Assembly: GCA_964582265.1 (NCBI GenBank)
Contig: CAZOQT010000015.1
Coordinates: 1-25,448, forward strand
Reading direction: 5' to 3'
Length of the DNA stretch: 25,448 nt
Source of the DNA: JBAZYK01 sp964582265
GTDB taxonomy: Bacteria; Patescibacteriota; Gracilibacteria; UBA1369
The position numbers were made by a program, and so were the translations under genes. Position 1 is the first letter of the stretch. Each line of letters starts with the position of its first letter. This document shows, one piece after another, positions 6,929 to 14,310 of this stretch. The notes beneath the pieces are model-generated. The model saw only the letters and a program-made list of their open reading frames with translations, had not been told where the DNA came from and ran no database searches.

Positions 6929-8149
6929 ATGATTGCAAAAGATCTCAAAAAAGATTTTCCAATTTTATTGCAAAAATTTAAGGGCAAAAACCTGGTTTAT
7001 TTAGATAATGCTGCAACAACCCAAAAGCCACTTTGCGCGATTGAAGCTTTAGAAAATTTCTATAAAAGTTCTAACGCGAATGTGCACAGAGGTGTTTATG
7101 GCTTGTCTCAACAAGCTTCAGAAGCTTACGAAAAAACGCGTGAGCATGTAAAAACATTTATCAACGCAAATCACAGCGAAGAAATTATTTTTACCCGCAA
7201 CACTACAGAGGCTATAAATTTAGTCGCCTACACCTGGGGTGAACAAAATATTTACTCAGGCGATGATGTGGTTGTTACAGCGCTGGAACATCATTCCAAC
7301 CTTGTCCCCTGGCAGCAACTTTGCCAAAGAAAAAAAGCGAATTTAAAAGTAATTCCTGTAACTCCAGACGGCAATTTAGATTTGAATGACCTGGAAAAGA
7401 TCATCACAGAAAAAACCAAACTGGTTGCTGTTACGCAGATGTCAAATGCGCTTGGTTCAACAATCCCGCTTACAATTTTAACTGCGCGAGCCCATATGGT
7501 TGGTGCTAAAATTTTGGTTGATGGAGCACAGGGCTTGGCACATTTGGGTATAGACGTTCAAAAACCGGACATAGACTTTTTGGCTTTTTCCGCCCATAAA
7601 ATGCTGGGTCCAACTGGTGTTGGAATACTATATGGCAAGCGCAAAATCTTAGAAGCCATGCCGCCATTTTTATTTGGAGGCGACATGATATTAGATGTTG
7701 ATCAATTTTCTGCCCGCTTTAATGAACTACCCTGGAAATTTGAAGCTGGCACACCAAACATTGCCGATGTGGTCGCTTTTGATGCCGCATTAACCTATCT
7801 GGAAAATGTTGGATTTGATTTTATCGCAAAACATGACCGTGAATTAACTGCTTATGCAAGAGCTAAACTCGCACAATTCCCCGGCATCATATTGTACGGG
7901 CCAGAAGATGCAGCAGGAATTTTGTCATTTAACATTCCAGGAGTTCATCCGCATGACGTAGCTTCTATTTTAGATGAAGATGGGATCGCTATTCGCGCTG
8001 GACACCATTGCGCGCAACCATTAATGGAAAAGCTTGGTGCGCATTCAACCAATCGAATTAGCTTTTATTTATATAATACAGAACAAGACGTAGATGCGGC
8101 GCATGAGGCTCTCAAAAAAGTTTACTCGATCTTTAAAATTACTAATTAA
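6929..8149 (+). CDS. sufS: SufS, cysteine desulfurase
   Basis: A PLP-dependent group II cysteine desulfurase of 406 residues, the standard size when started at the ATG at 6929 (MIAKDLKKDF), which has AAAGG upstream. Key residues are K224, the PLP lysine (AFSAHKMLGPTGVG), H121-H122 in the ALEHHSN block, and catalytic C361 in RAGHHCAQPLM. The long RAGxHC form of the active-site loop marks the SufS/CsdA group rather than IscS. It transfers sulfur from cysteine to a protein acceptor. No sufE is nearby, so the acceptor is probably the SufU-like protein encoded one base downstream, or the Cys-rich neighbour. Confidence 0.96.
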   Translation: MIAKDLKKDFPILLQKFKGKNLVYLDNAATTQKPLCAIEALENFYKSSNANVHRGVYGLSQQASEAYEKTREHVKTFINANHSEEIIFTRNTTEAINLVAYTWGEQNIYSGDDVVVTALEHHSNLVPWQQLCQRKKANLKVIPVTPDGNLDLNDLEKIITEKTKLVAVTQMSNALGSTIPLTILTARAHMVGAKILVDGAQGLAHLGIDVQKPDIDFLAFSAHKMLGPTGVGILYGKRKILEAMPPFLFGGDMILDVDQFSARFNELPWKFEAGTPNIADVVAFDAALTYLENVGFDFIAKHDRELTAYARAKLAQFPGIILYGPEDAAGILSFNIPGVHPHDVASILDEDGIAIRAGHHCAQPLMEKLGAHSTNRISFYLYNTEQDVDAAHEALKKVYSIFKITN

Positions 8150-8150
8150 T

Positions 8151-8555
8151 TTGGAACTTTACGCAGAAATTATCTTAGATCATTATCAAAACCCGCATCA
8201 CTACGGTTCTCTTAATGATGCTGATTTTAGCGCAGAAGACAGCAATCCACTTTGTGGAGATAAAATTAAAATGGAATTTAAAGTTGATAAGCAGGGCGTG
8301 ATAAATGACGTGGCGTTTAGCGGAATTGGCTGCGCAATTAGCAAAGCGAGCGCATCAATGTTAACCGATGAATTAATTGGAAAAACTTTAGATGAAGCAG
8401 CAAAAATCACCAAAGAAAATATTTATGAAATGGTCCAGGTACCTCTTACGCCCGCGCGTGTAAAATGCGCCCTATTAAGTTTAGCAGTTTTAAAAAAGGC
8501 ATTACTGGAACAAAAAATCGCACACCAAAAAAATATTACAAGCGCTAAACAATAA
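8151..8555 (+). CDS. sufU: SufU/IscU-type scaffold or sulfur acceptor
   Basis: Starting at the TTG at 8151, one base after the sufS stop, gives a 134-residue protein with the family beginning MELYAEIILDHYQNP. In-frame ATGs at 8094 and 8103 would add a non-homologous basic leader and overlap sufS. The ligand set is C35 and D37 (NPLCGDKI), C61 (GIGCAISKASASM) and C106 (RVKCALL). The spacing C61 to C106 is 45 residues, close to IscU, whereas SufU proteins carry an extra insertion of about 20 residues here. The residue before the last Cys is Lys as in SufU, not the His of IscU. It probably receives sulfur from SufS, binding zinc or a cluster. Confidence 0.88.
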   Translation: MELYAEIILDHYQNPHHYGSLNDADFSAEDSNPLCGDKIKMEFKVDKQGVINDVAFSGIGCAISKASASMLTDELIGKTLDEAAKITKENIYEMVQVPLTPARVKCALLSLAVLKKALLEQKIAHQKNITSAKQ

Positions 8556-8558
8556 GCC

Positions 8559-8888
8559 ATGACTAAAAAACCAACCAAAATTACATTCGATGAAAAACAC
8601 CCTTACTGGGAGGCAATCAACGAAGTTCTTGATCCGGAAACCGGCATTGGCGTTGCAGATATGGGCATCATTTACAGTGTGCAGCAAAAAAAAGGCGTGG
8701 TTGATGTAAAGATGACTTTGACCTCTATGGGCTGCCCTGCCGGCCCAGACATTGTTACCAGCCTGGACGGGGTACTACGCATGCAACCGGATGTAAAAGA
8801 TGTGATGATAGAAGTAGTCTGGGATCCAATGTGGACCCCAGACCGTATGAAACCAGAAATAAGAGAAATGCTATTTATGGGGTTCTAG
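8559..8888 (+). CDS. sufT: SufT-like MIP18/DUF59 family protein
   Basis: A 109-residue single-domain protein of the MIP18 (DUF59) family. It shows VLDPETGIGVADMGIIY (23-39), the conserved cysteine C59 in LTSMGCPAG, and the C-terminal VVWDPMWTPDRM block. Relatives act in cluster maturation or carriage (SufT, PaaD-like proteins, eukaryotic Ciao2). It is the last gene of the suf run, three bases after sufU. Downstream transcription converges with the gene ending at 8917; I see no clear terminator hairpin in the 28 bases between. Confidence 0.88.
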   Translation: MTKKPTKITFDEKHPYWEAINEVLDPETGIGVADMGIIYSVQQKKGVVDVKMTLTSMGCPAGPDIVTSLDGVLRMQPDVKDVMIEVVWDPMWTPDRMKPEIREMLFMGF

Positions 8889-8916
8889 AGGCGGTAAAGC
8901 GCACATATTTTACAGA

Positions 8917-9738
8917 CTAGATTTTTGCCTCTTTATATTCAATCAAAGCCTGGTATCTGTCTTCATACTCAATTTTTTCAACTTTTTTCTTATCAAAAAC
9001 TGCATATCGAACCTTGTACTCTCCTAAAAACATGGCATCAATAGTAGTTAGCAGGCCACCGTTACCAGCGTCAAAAGTTTCACCCGATTTCAAAGTGACC
9101 GCAAGCTTGTAAGAATCGTTTTTTAGATCAAGAATGTACATTTTATCTGGTTCATTATTTTCGAAAGCTAGATCTGCAAAAATATATTTGCTTGGATATA
9201 ATTCTGAGTCAGCAACAAGTGTGCCCATTCCACCACCATAAACCTCGTTAATTTTCATTTTGGAAAATTTCTTGGTAGTTAAATCGAATGAATAAAAATC
9301 TTTAGCGGGAACATCTGCTTCCGGAACGTAACTTTGAAATATTACTTTATTATTAAAACTGTTGATGTATTTTAAAAGATAGCCTTTAAATTCAGGGTAT
9401 TCCTTGTTAAGGCTGGAAATGATTACATCGGTTTTTTGTTCCTTGTCTGCTTTTGCAACACGCACCAAAGCATTATCTGCATAATTCATATTTATGAATT
9501 GATACAAATAATCAGCATCTGCAAAAATTTCTCTTTCAGAATCGCTGTACTTTAATTCTGAAGTCTGGCTTGAATTTTGACTTGTGGCTTGAGTTGTAAC
9601 GTTGGCAACCTTTTGGGTTTCTTCCTTGTTTACTTCTTGCACAGGAAGTTTGTTGCCTGTTAAGGCATAAGTACCGCCTACAGAGGCAATAGCTGTTATA
9701 AGAACCGTGACCAGAATTGTACCGAGGTTGTTTTTCAT
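8917..9738 (-). CDS. membrane-anchored extracytoplasmic protein of unknown function
   Basis: The protein has 273 residues. Residues about 5-27 (a hydrophobic run after MKNN) form a signal anchor or uncleaved signal peptide; there is no lipobox. A Gln/Thr/Ser-rich linker (about 30-62) leads to a domain of about 200 residues with alternating hydrophobic and charged residues, suggesting a beta-rich fold with blade-like repeats (YSFDLTTKKFSKMKI, MYILDLKNDSYKLAV). That pattern is reminiscent of WD40/TolB-type propeller blades or of small secreted proteins that report state, but I do not recognise a family. There are no cysteines. It is downstream of folA on the same strand, with 60 bases between. 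Confidence 0.65.
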   Translation of the reverse strand: MKNNLGTILVTVLITAIASVGGTYALTGNKLPVQEVNKEETQKVANVTTQATSQNSSQTSELKYSDSEREIFADADYLYQFINMNYADNALVRVAKADKEQKTDVIISSLNKEYPEFKGYLLKYINSFNNKVIFQSYVPEADVPAKDFYSFDLTTKKFSKMKINEVYGGGMGTLVADSELYPSKYIFADLAFENNEPDKMYILDLKNDSYKLAVTLKSGETFDAGNGGLLTTIDAMFLGEYKVRYAVFDKKKVEKIEYEDRYQALIEYKEAKI

Positions 9739-9798
9739 GGAGAAAAATTAAGAAATAATGGAATATAAAAACAGTGCGCTCAAAAAAGTATTACAAAA

Positions 9799-10329
9799 TT
9801 ATTTCCTTGCATAGGCAATATATGAAAAATCCAAACCGTTTTCCTGCAATTTTTGGCTTTGCTCTGCAATTTTGAAGTTTTGCTGCAAAATTTCTAAAGG
9901 GAAAAAAGTATCACAATCAAAAGCTTGCTCAATCTGGGTAAGGTAAACAGTTTGGCAATCTGGATGGTTGATTGCCTGGGCAAACAAATTGGCACCACCA
10001 ATCACAAACACATTTTCGACTTTTTTTATCGACTGGGCCAGTGCTAGTCCTTCATCCAGGGAATTTGACAAAAGAACACCTTGAGGAAGACCCCGTGACG
10101 CTTCCCTGCTAAGTACAATATTTAGACGATTTTTTAAGGGTTTGGATTTTGGTGGAAGCGAATCCCAGGTTTTGCGGCCCATGATTACCGCATTGGCTTT
10201 ACCAGGATCCTGAACCACAGTTGTTACCTCTGAAAAGTGCTTAAGATCGGAAGGGAGCCTCCAAGGAAGAGTATTATTTTTTCCGATCCCAAAATTCTTA
10301 TCTACGGCTGCAATTAAAGCAAATTTCAT
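9799..10329 (-). CDS. folA: dihydrofolate reductase
   Basis: DHFR reduces dihydrofolate to tetrahydrofolate with NADPH. The start chosen is the ATG at 10329 (MKFALIAAVDKNFGIG), giving 176 residues; an upstream extension has no homology to the family. Landmarks are LPWRLPSDLKHF with the catalytic acid D28, the NADPH-binding MGRKTWDSLP block, and VIGGANLF. The family ending (TFFPL...FSYIAYARK) is intact. It follows thyA on the same strand, which fits recycling of the dihydrofolate made by thymidylate synthase. The 129-base gap from thyA is AT-rich and holds no clear terminator. Confidence 0.93.
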   Translation of the reverse strand: MKFALIAAVDKNFGIGKNNTLPWRLPSDLKHFSEVTTVVQDPGKANAVIMGRKTWDSLPPKSKPLKNRLNIVLSREASRGLPQGVLLSNSLDEGLALAQSIKKVENVFVIGGANLFAQAINHPDCQTVYLTQIEQAFDCDTFFPLEILQQNFKIAEQSQKLQENGLDFSYIAYARK

Positions 10330-10458
10330 GTATAATTTTTTAGTTCTTAATGGGTTTTGATATATTTTTTTGATCAATCGAATTTTCCGTACCAATTTTT
10401 TGTTCCTTTTACCTATTGTGCAATTTATTTATTCATCTATTTTTTGCTTTTTTTAAAT

Positions 10459-11274
10459 CTAAACTGCCACTTCGAATTTAATAAATTCATGATGCTTATA
10501 CCCGACCAACTCAAAATCTTCATATTTTAAATCCCAAAATGGCTTTTTAGCTATTTTTAATGTTGGAAGTGAAAATTCACTTCTCTCCAATTGCATCTTA
10601 AGTCCTTCAATATGATTCAAATAAATATGCGCATCTCCCAAAGTGTGTGTAAAAATCCCAGGCGTTAAGTTACATTCCTGCGCCACCATCTGCAAAAGCG
10701 CCGCATAACTTGCAATGTTAAATGGCACTCCCAAGGCAATGTCGGCGCTACGTTGGTAAAGCTGTAAATCAAGCCTTCCATTAACTACATAAAATTGAAA
10801 AAAAGCATGGCATGGAGGCAATTTCATGCGGTCAATATCGGCAACGTTCCAGGCGCTAACAATAATGCGGCGAGAATCTGGATTTTTCTTGATAGTGTCA
10901 ATTGCCTGCTGAATTTGATCTACGTGTGATTTTTCATACTGGTTGGTTTGTGGATTCAAGCTAAACTTTTCCCATTTTCGCCATTGATATCCATAAATTG
11001 GGCCAAGGTCGCCATTTTCATCGGCCCAGGCATTCCAAATTGGAGTGTACTGTTTAAGATCATCGTTAATATTGGTTGATCCTCTTAAAAACCATAAAAG
11101 CTCGCGCAATATTCCATCAAAACGAACTTTTTTGGTAGTAAGGAGCGGAAATCCTTTTCGCAAATCATATTTTCTTTGCACGCCAAAAATTGAAATCGTA
11201 CCAACGCCTGTACGATCATGCTTTTCTACACCATTTTCTAAAACCTCTCGAACTAGACTGTGATATTGTTCCAT
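10459..11274 (-). CDS. thyA: thymidylate synthase (ThyA)
   Basis: A ThyA of 271 residues, close to the 264 of E. coli. It methylates dUMP to dTMP using methylene-tetrahydrofolate. Landmarks are RTGVGTISIFG near the N-terminus, WFLRGSTNI, the phosphate-binding SRR (R135-R136), catalytic C155 in LPPCHAFFQFYV, and LYQRSADIALGVPFN. The 3' end is complete (...HHEFIKFEVAV). The leader is A/T only, with no Shine-Dalgarno motif. It is divergent from the gene at 11408; the 133 bases between carry the promoter of the rightward gene. Confidence 0.97.
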   Translation of the reverse strand: MEQYHSLVREVLENGVEKHDRTGVGTISIFGVQRKYDLRKGFPLLTTKKVRFDGILRELLWFLRGSTNINDDLKQYTPIWNAWADENGDLGPIYGYQWRKWEKFSLNPQTNQYEKSHVDQIQQAIDTIKKNPDSRRIIVSAWNVADIDRMKLPPCHAFFQFYVVNGRLDLQLYQRSADIALGVPFNIASYAALLQMVAQECNLTPGIFTHTLGDAHIYLNHIEGLKMQLERSEFSLPTLKIAKKPFWDLKYEDFELVGYKHHEFIKFEVAV

Positions 11275-11355
11275 AATTTTTTTTTAGGAAGCGCGTTCAT
11301 TCTAGGGAAATTTTCTGGAAATGTAAATTTTTGCAGTAGAATCATAGTTTAAGGC

Positions 11356-11384
11356 TTTAAATAAAGCACAATTTATGATATAAT
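11356..11384 (+). promoter_or_regulatory. sigma70-type promoter for the 11408 gene
   Basis: TATAAT at 11379-11384 is a perfect -10 box. TTTAAA at 11356-11361 (4 of 6 to TTGACA) sits exactly 17 bases upstream. Transcription would begin about 11391, leaving a leader of about 17 bases before the ATG. Confidence 0.55.
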
Positions 11385-11407
11385 TTAATGAATATAAAAA
11401 TTTACAT

Positions 11408-12100
11408 ATGTCGGCACATACAGAATTTAACAATGAGGTCGCAAAAGATGTGGACCCAAGAAAAATAGTTGAGGACGCATTGCACGAATATGAAAGCGGC
11501 ATGGGTCGCCTTGGAAGAGAAGAATTAAAAGAGCTGGATCAGGATTTTGTTTACGATGGGGTAAATTATGGCAAGCCCTGGATTAAAAAATTGGCTGATG
11601 CTTTAGTTCAAAAAGCTGGCCGTCATCCGGTTGATATTAAAGATTTTTTAGAAAAATACATCGAAAAAGAATTATTAAAAAAAGAAAAATATCAAATTGA
11701 AGCTCTTGGCTATGACAGTAAAGAAAAGAAGGCATATGAAGCCAAGCTATTCTTTATTGAAAAGCTGATTGGCAAATTAACGCCGCAAAAACAGGAAGAA
11801 GAAAAAAAACAGCAAGAGAAAAATAAGGGCATTCTGATCGTAGCTGACCCTGAAGCCTATTCCAATTTTTTAAAAAATATCTGGAACCAAACCAGATGGC
11901 TGGTCGGACGCGTCATGAAAGGCGTTGCCGGTGAGAATAAATGGGCCACACAACTTATGGAGCCCTGGGAACAGTACAGGGCAAAAGAACGCGAGGAAGC
12001 ACAGAAAATGAAAGAAGCCAATAATCCAACAAAACAAAATACTCAAGCCACGTCACCTCCTACGGCGACAGCGCCTCCCCAAACAGCAGAATTAGATTAA
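11408..12100 (+). CDS. charged helical protein of unknown function
   Basis: A 230-residue soluble protein with no signal peptide, no membrane helix and no cysteine. Residues 1-80 are acidic and mixed. Residues about 75-145 are strongly Lys/Glu-rich and likely helical or coiled coil (KYIEKELLKKEKYQ, KQEEEKKQQEKNK). A segment rich in Trp (NIWNQTRWLVGRV, about 158-170) follows. The last 25 residues are a Pro/Thr/Gln-rich, probably disordered tail. I do not recognise a family. The good promoter upstream and the AT-rich leader support it as a real gene. It precedes the HAD and NYN genes, with 31 bases to the next start. Confidence 0.65.
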   Translation: MSAHTEFNNEVAKDVDPRKIVEDALHEYESGMGRLGREELKELDQDFVYDGVNYGKPWIKKLADALVQKAGRHPVDIKDFLEKYIEKELLKKEKYQIEALGYDSKEKKAYEAKLFFIEKLIGKLTPQKQEEEKKQQEKNKGILIVADPEAYSNFLKNIWNQTRWLVGRVMKGVAGENKWATQLMEPWEQYRAKEREEAQKMKEANNPTKQNTQATSPPTATAPPQTAELD

Positions 12101-12131
12101 CATTTGAGCGCCAGTACAGTAAAATGGGCGC

Positions 12132-13037
12132 ATGATCATGACCGATTTAGAGACACAAAGAAAATTAAAATTTAAAGAAATACTTACGCAAAATTACGTT
12201 GGCTGTCTGTTTGATATTGATGGCACATTAACTGTGCGCGGCGACGAATTTTTGCCTTCTTTTATGCTAAAACCTTTGGCGGAAATGGCTTTACAAATTC
12301 CAATGGGAGTTTGCACAGCCAGACGACTTTCACATGCATATGAAAAACTTAAACCTATTTTTGAACAATCGCCTGATCCACTTTTAACACAGTCCAATTG
12401 GCTGCTTATATGTGAAAATGGTGGTATTGGGTACGTCTTTAATCCTTTAAAAAAGGATTATGAAGAATTTTTTAGAGTTGATTTTGGCTATGATCAAAAG
12501 ACTAAAATTAAAATATTTGAAGACATTAAAACTGCGCTAAAAGATAAAGTAGAAATTTCATTTTATAATGAGGTAAGTCTGGTCTTTAGACCACATCGCT
12601 GTGATGACTCTGACCGCGAGGCCTTGGCCAAAAGAAGCCATGAACTTGCCAGTCTTATTAAACAAATATTACCAAAAGTTGATCCCAAAAATGTTTTGCG
12701 AATTGGCGATTCGGGAATTGGTGTAGTAGTTTTTTGCGCAGATGGAAACAAAGAACACGGTACAAAAATTTTTGCTAAATATTTGCAGAATAAATTTGGA
12801 ATCAGCTTTAGTCCAAAACTTTCAGAAATAGTGGTGGTTGGAGATCAACCAATTCCAGACGGAAACGACGAATTTTTTCTTGATGGTAAATTTGGCACTC
12901 CTTTTACAGTAGGAGAAATCCACCAAGATAATCTATTGCCCTTACCAGTGCTAACGAGCGATAATAAGATTATTAAAGGTCCCGCAGGAACACTGACTTT
13001 ATTAAAACAATTACAATTTACAAAAATTAATTTATGA
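12132..13037 (+). CDS. HAD-superfamily phosphatase (subclass IIB-like)
   Basis: HAD motif I is FDIDGTL with nucleophile D28 and acid D30. Motif II fits the Thr in PMGVCTARR. Motif IV is VVGDQPIPDGND near residues 238-250. The large cap inserted between motifs II and III places it with the Cof/sucrose-phosphatase/phosphomannomutase-like IIB group. The family hydrolyses phosphate esters, often of sugars or nucleotides; the substrate cannot be told. Two in-frame ATGs (12132 and 12138) are possible starts. The stop overlaps the next gene by four bases (ATGA), so the NYN protein is translationally coupled. Confidence 0.82.
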   Translation: MIMTDLETQRKLKFKEILTQNYVGCLFDIDGTLTVRGDEFLPSFMLKPLAEMALQIPMGVCTARRLSHAYEKLKPIFEQSPDPLLTQSNWLLICENGGIGYVFNPLKKDYEEFFRVDFGYDQKTKIKIFEDIKTALKDKVEISFYNEVSLVFRPHRCDDSDREALAKRSHELASLIKQILPKVDPKNVLRIGDSGIGVVVFCADGNKEHGTKIFAKYLQNKFGISFSPKLSEIVVVGDQPIPDGNDEFFLDGKFGTPFTVGEIHQDNLLPLPVLTSDNKIIKGPAGTLTLLKQLQFTKINL

Positions 13038-13615
13038 TGGAATTTTCTCAAAAGAATCAACGTGTAGGCATTTTTATTGATACACAAAATTTATATCACT
13101 CAGCCAGAACTTTATTTAATTCAAGAGTTAACTATGGAACGCTTATAGATACAGCAATCCAGGATCGACAGTTTATTAGAGCTTTTGCTTATGTAATCCG
13201 CTCAGAATCAACAGAAGAAAGTAAATTTTTTGAAGCATTGACTGATCTTGGTATAGAAACTCGCGTAAAGGATTTACAAATCTTTTACAGCGGTGAAAAA
13301 AAGGCTGACTGGGATGTTGGCATTGCCATAGACATTGTGCGCATGACTGAAAAACTTGATGCTGTAGTTTTGGTGAGTGGCGACGGAGATTTTGTTGAAG
13401 TATTGCGATACGTTAAATCAAGAGGTGTTAAGGCAGAAGTAATGGCTTTCCGCAAAACAACATCAGCCAAGTTACTGGAAGAAGTTGATACTTTTTATGA
13501 TTTGGGGGCGGATCCGGGAAGATTTTTGATACCTTCCGGCAAACCACAAAAAGTACCCGGCAAGTTTCCAGGTGGAAAAACTTTCCAAAAAATCAAACGC
13601 AGACTGGTTGCGTGA
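13034..13615 (+). CDS. NYN-domain (LabA/DUF88-type) putative ribonuclease
   Basis: A 193-residue PIN-like NYN domain. The acidic metal site is recognisable: D16 and N19 (IFIDTQNLYHS), D92/D94 in KKADWDVGIAIDI, and D117/D119 in LVSGDGDFVEVLRYV. LabA/NYN proteins are thought to cleave RNA with divalent metal. After about residue 165 comes a basic Pro/Gly/Lys-rich tail (GKPQKVPGKFPGGKTF...KIKRRLVA), probably for nucleic-acid binding. It overlaps the HAD gene by four bases. The 149 bases after it carry no gene, only the likely promoter of the peroxiredoxin. Confidence 0.85.
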   Translation: MMEFSQKNQRVGIFIDTQNLYHSARTLFNSRVNYGTLIDTAIQDRQFIRAFAYVIRSESTEESKFFEALTDLGIETRVKDLQIFYSGEKKADWDVGIAIDIVRMTEKLDAVVLVSGDGDFVEVLRYVKSRGVKAEVMAFRKTTSAKLLEEVDTFYDLGADPGRFLIPSGKPQKVPGKFPGGKTFQKIKRRLVA

Positions 13616-13707
13616 GCGGTTAATGCGGTGGTCAATGCGGCGCTTAATTTGCTCAGCAGAGCTAAATACATTTTTTTCATGGGATGCTTCTGCTTTTAAA
13701 ATAAGTG

Positions 13708-13716
13708 TGTTATAGT
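13708..13716 (+). promoter_or_regulatory. extended -10 promoter for peroxiredoxin
   Basis: TGTTATAGT fits the extended -10 pattern TGn-TATAAT (5 of 6). No convincing -35 hexamer lies 16-18 bases upstream, which extended -10 promoters tolerate. It would give a leader of about 40 bases before the ATG at 13765. Confidence 0.35.
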
Positions 13717-13764
13717 CCGGTTGTTTTAAGCTGTGCTTAATCTTATTAATTAATTAATTTTTTT

Positions 13765-14289
13765 ATGTTTGTTCAAGTTGGAAAAACTGCTCCAGGATTT
13801 ACATTAGACGCTTTGGTTGGCCAAGAGTTTAAGAAAATCTCTTTATCTGACTATAAAGATAAAAAATGGGTAATTTTGTTTTTTTATCCTTTGGATTTTA
13901 CTTTTGTTTGCCCAACAGAAATTTTGGAATTCAGTAAACGCGCAAACGAATTTGAAGAAATGAACGCAGTTATTTTGGGAGCAAGTATTGATAGCATTTA
14001 TTCACATAAAGCCTGGACCAAAGAGCTGGGTGAATTGAGCTATCCTTTGCTTAGTGATATTACCCAGGAAGTAGCAAGAACTTATGGCGTTTTAATAGAA
14101 GAAAAGGGTCACGCTCTACGCGGCCTTTATATTATAGACCCAGAAGGCACATTGCGTTATGAACTAGTTCACGATTTGTCTGTAGGCCGCAGCGTTGATG
14201 AAACTTTGCGCGTTTTAAAGGCATTACAAAGCGGTGAACTTTGCCCTGTTGGCTGGAAGCCGGGTCAAAAAACGTTAGGTAAAGCTTAA
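13765..14289 (+). CDS. typical 2-Cys peroxiredoxin (AhpC/Prx1 type)
   Basis: A 174-residue peroxiredoxin. The peroxidatic C49 lies in DFTFVCPTEI, with the active-site Pro/Thr/Arg framework around it. The resolving C160 is in the C-terminal GELCPVGWKPG, the Prx1/AhpC arrangement. It reduces hydrogen peroxide and organic hydroperoxides in the cytoplasm. The C-terminus after C160 is short, without the long YF-type extension linked to overoxidation sensitivity. A thioredoxin-reductase-like gene follows after 21 bases and probably supplies electrons. No thioredoxin gene is in the window. Confidence 0.95.
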   Translation: MFVQVGKTAPGFTLDALVGQEFKKISLSDYKDKKWVILFFYPLDFTFVCPTEILEFSKRANEFEEMNAVILGASIDSIYSHKAWTKELGELSYPLLSDITQEVARTYGVLIEEKGHALRGLYIIDPEGTLRYELVHDLSVGRSVDETLRVLKALQSGELCPVGWKPGQKTLGKA

Positions 14290-14310
14290 TTTATTTTATA
14301 AATTTTTGGT

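Noticed and set aside
6706..6987. A 93-codon His/Arg-rich open frame on the minus strand opposite the Cys-rich gene
   Set aside because: Its His/Arg-rich content is the mirror of Gly/Cys codons on the plus strand, and it overlaps the start of sufS. No family resemblance or leader supports it.
8889..8916. AGAGGC near 8887 and GCCTCT near 8928 as a bidirectional terminator between sufT and the convergent gene
   Set aside because: The loop would be more than 30 bases, the arm lies inside coding sequence, and only weak T-runs follow.
12101..12131. GCGCC/GGCGC inverted repeat between the 11408 gene and the HAD gene
   Set aside because: A 5-base stem with a 13-base loop and no T-run. It could be a weak leader hairpin but is not convincing.
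13495..13680. Minus-strand frame of 61 codons starting with a signal-peptide-like stretch (MKKMYLALLSKLSAALTTAL)
   Set aside because: It overlaps the 3' end of the NYN gene antisense. The signal-like part falls in the non-coding gap by chance, and the rest translates the reverse of the basic tail.
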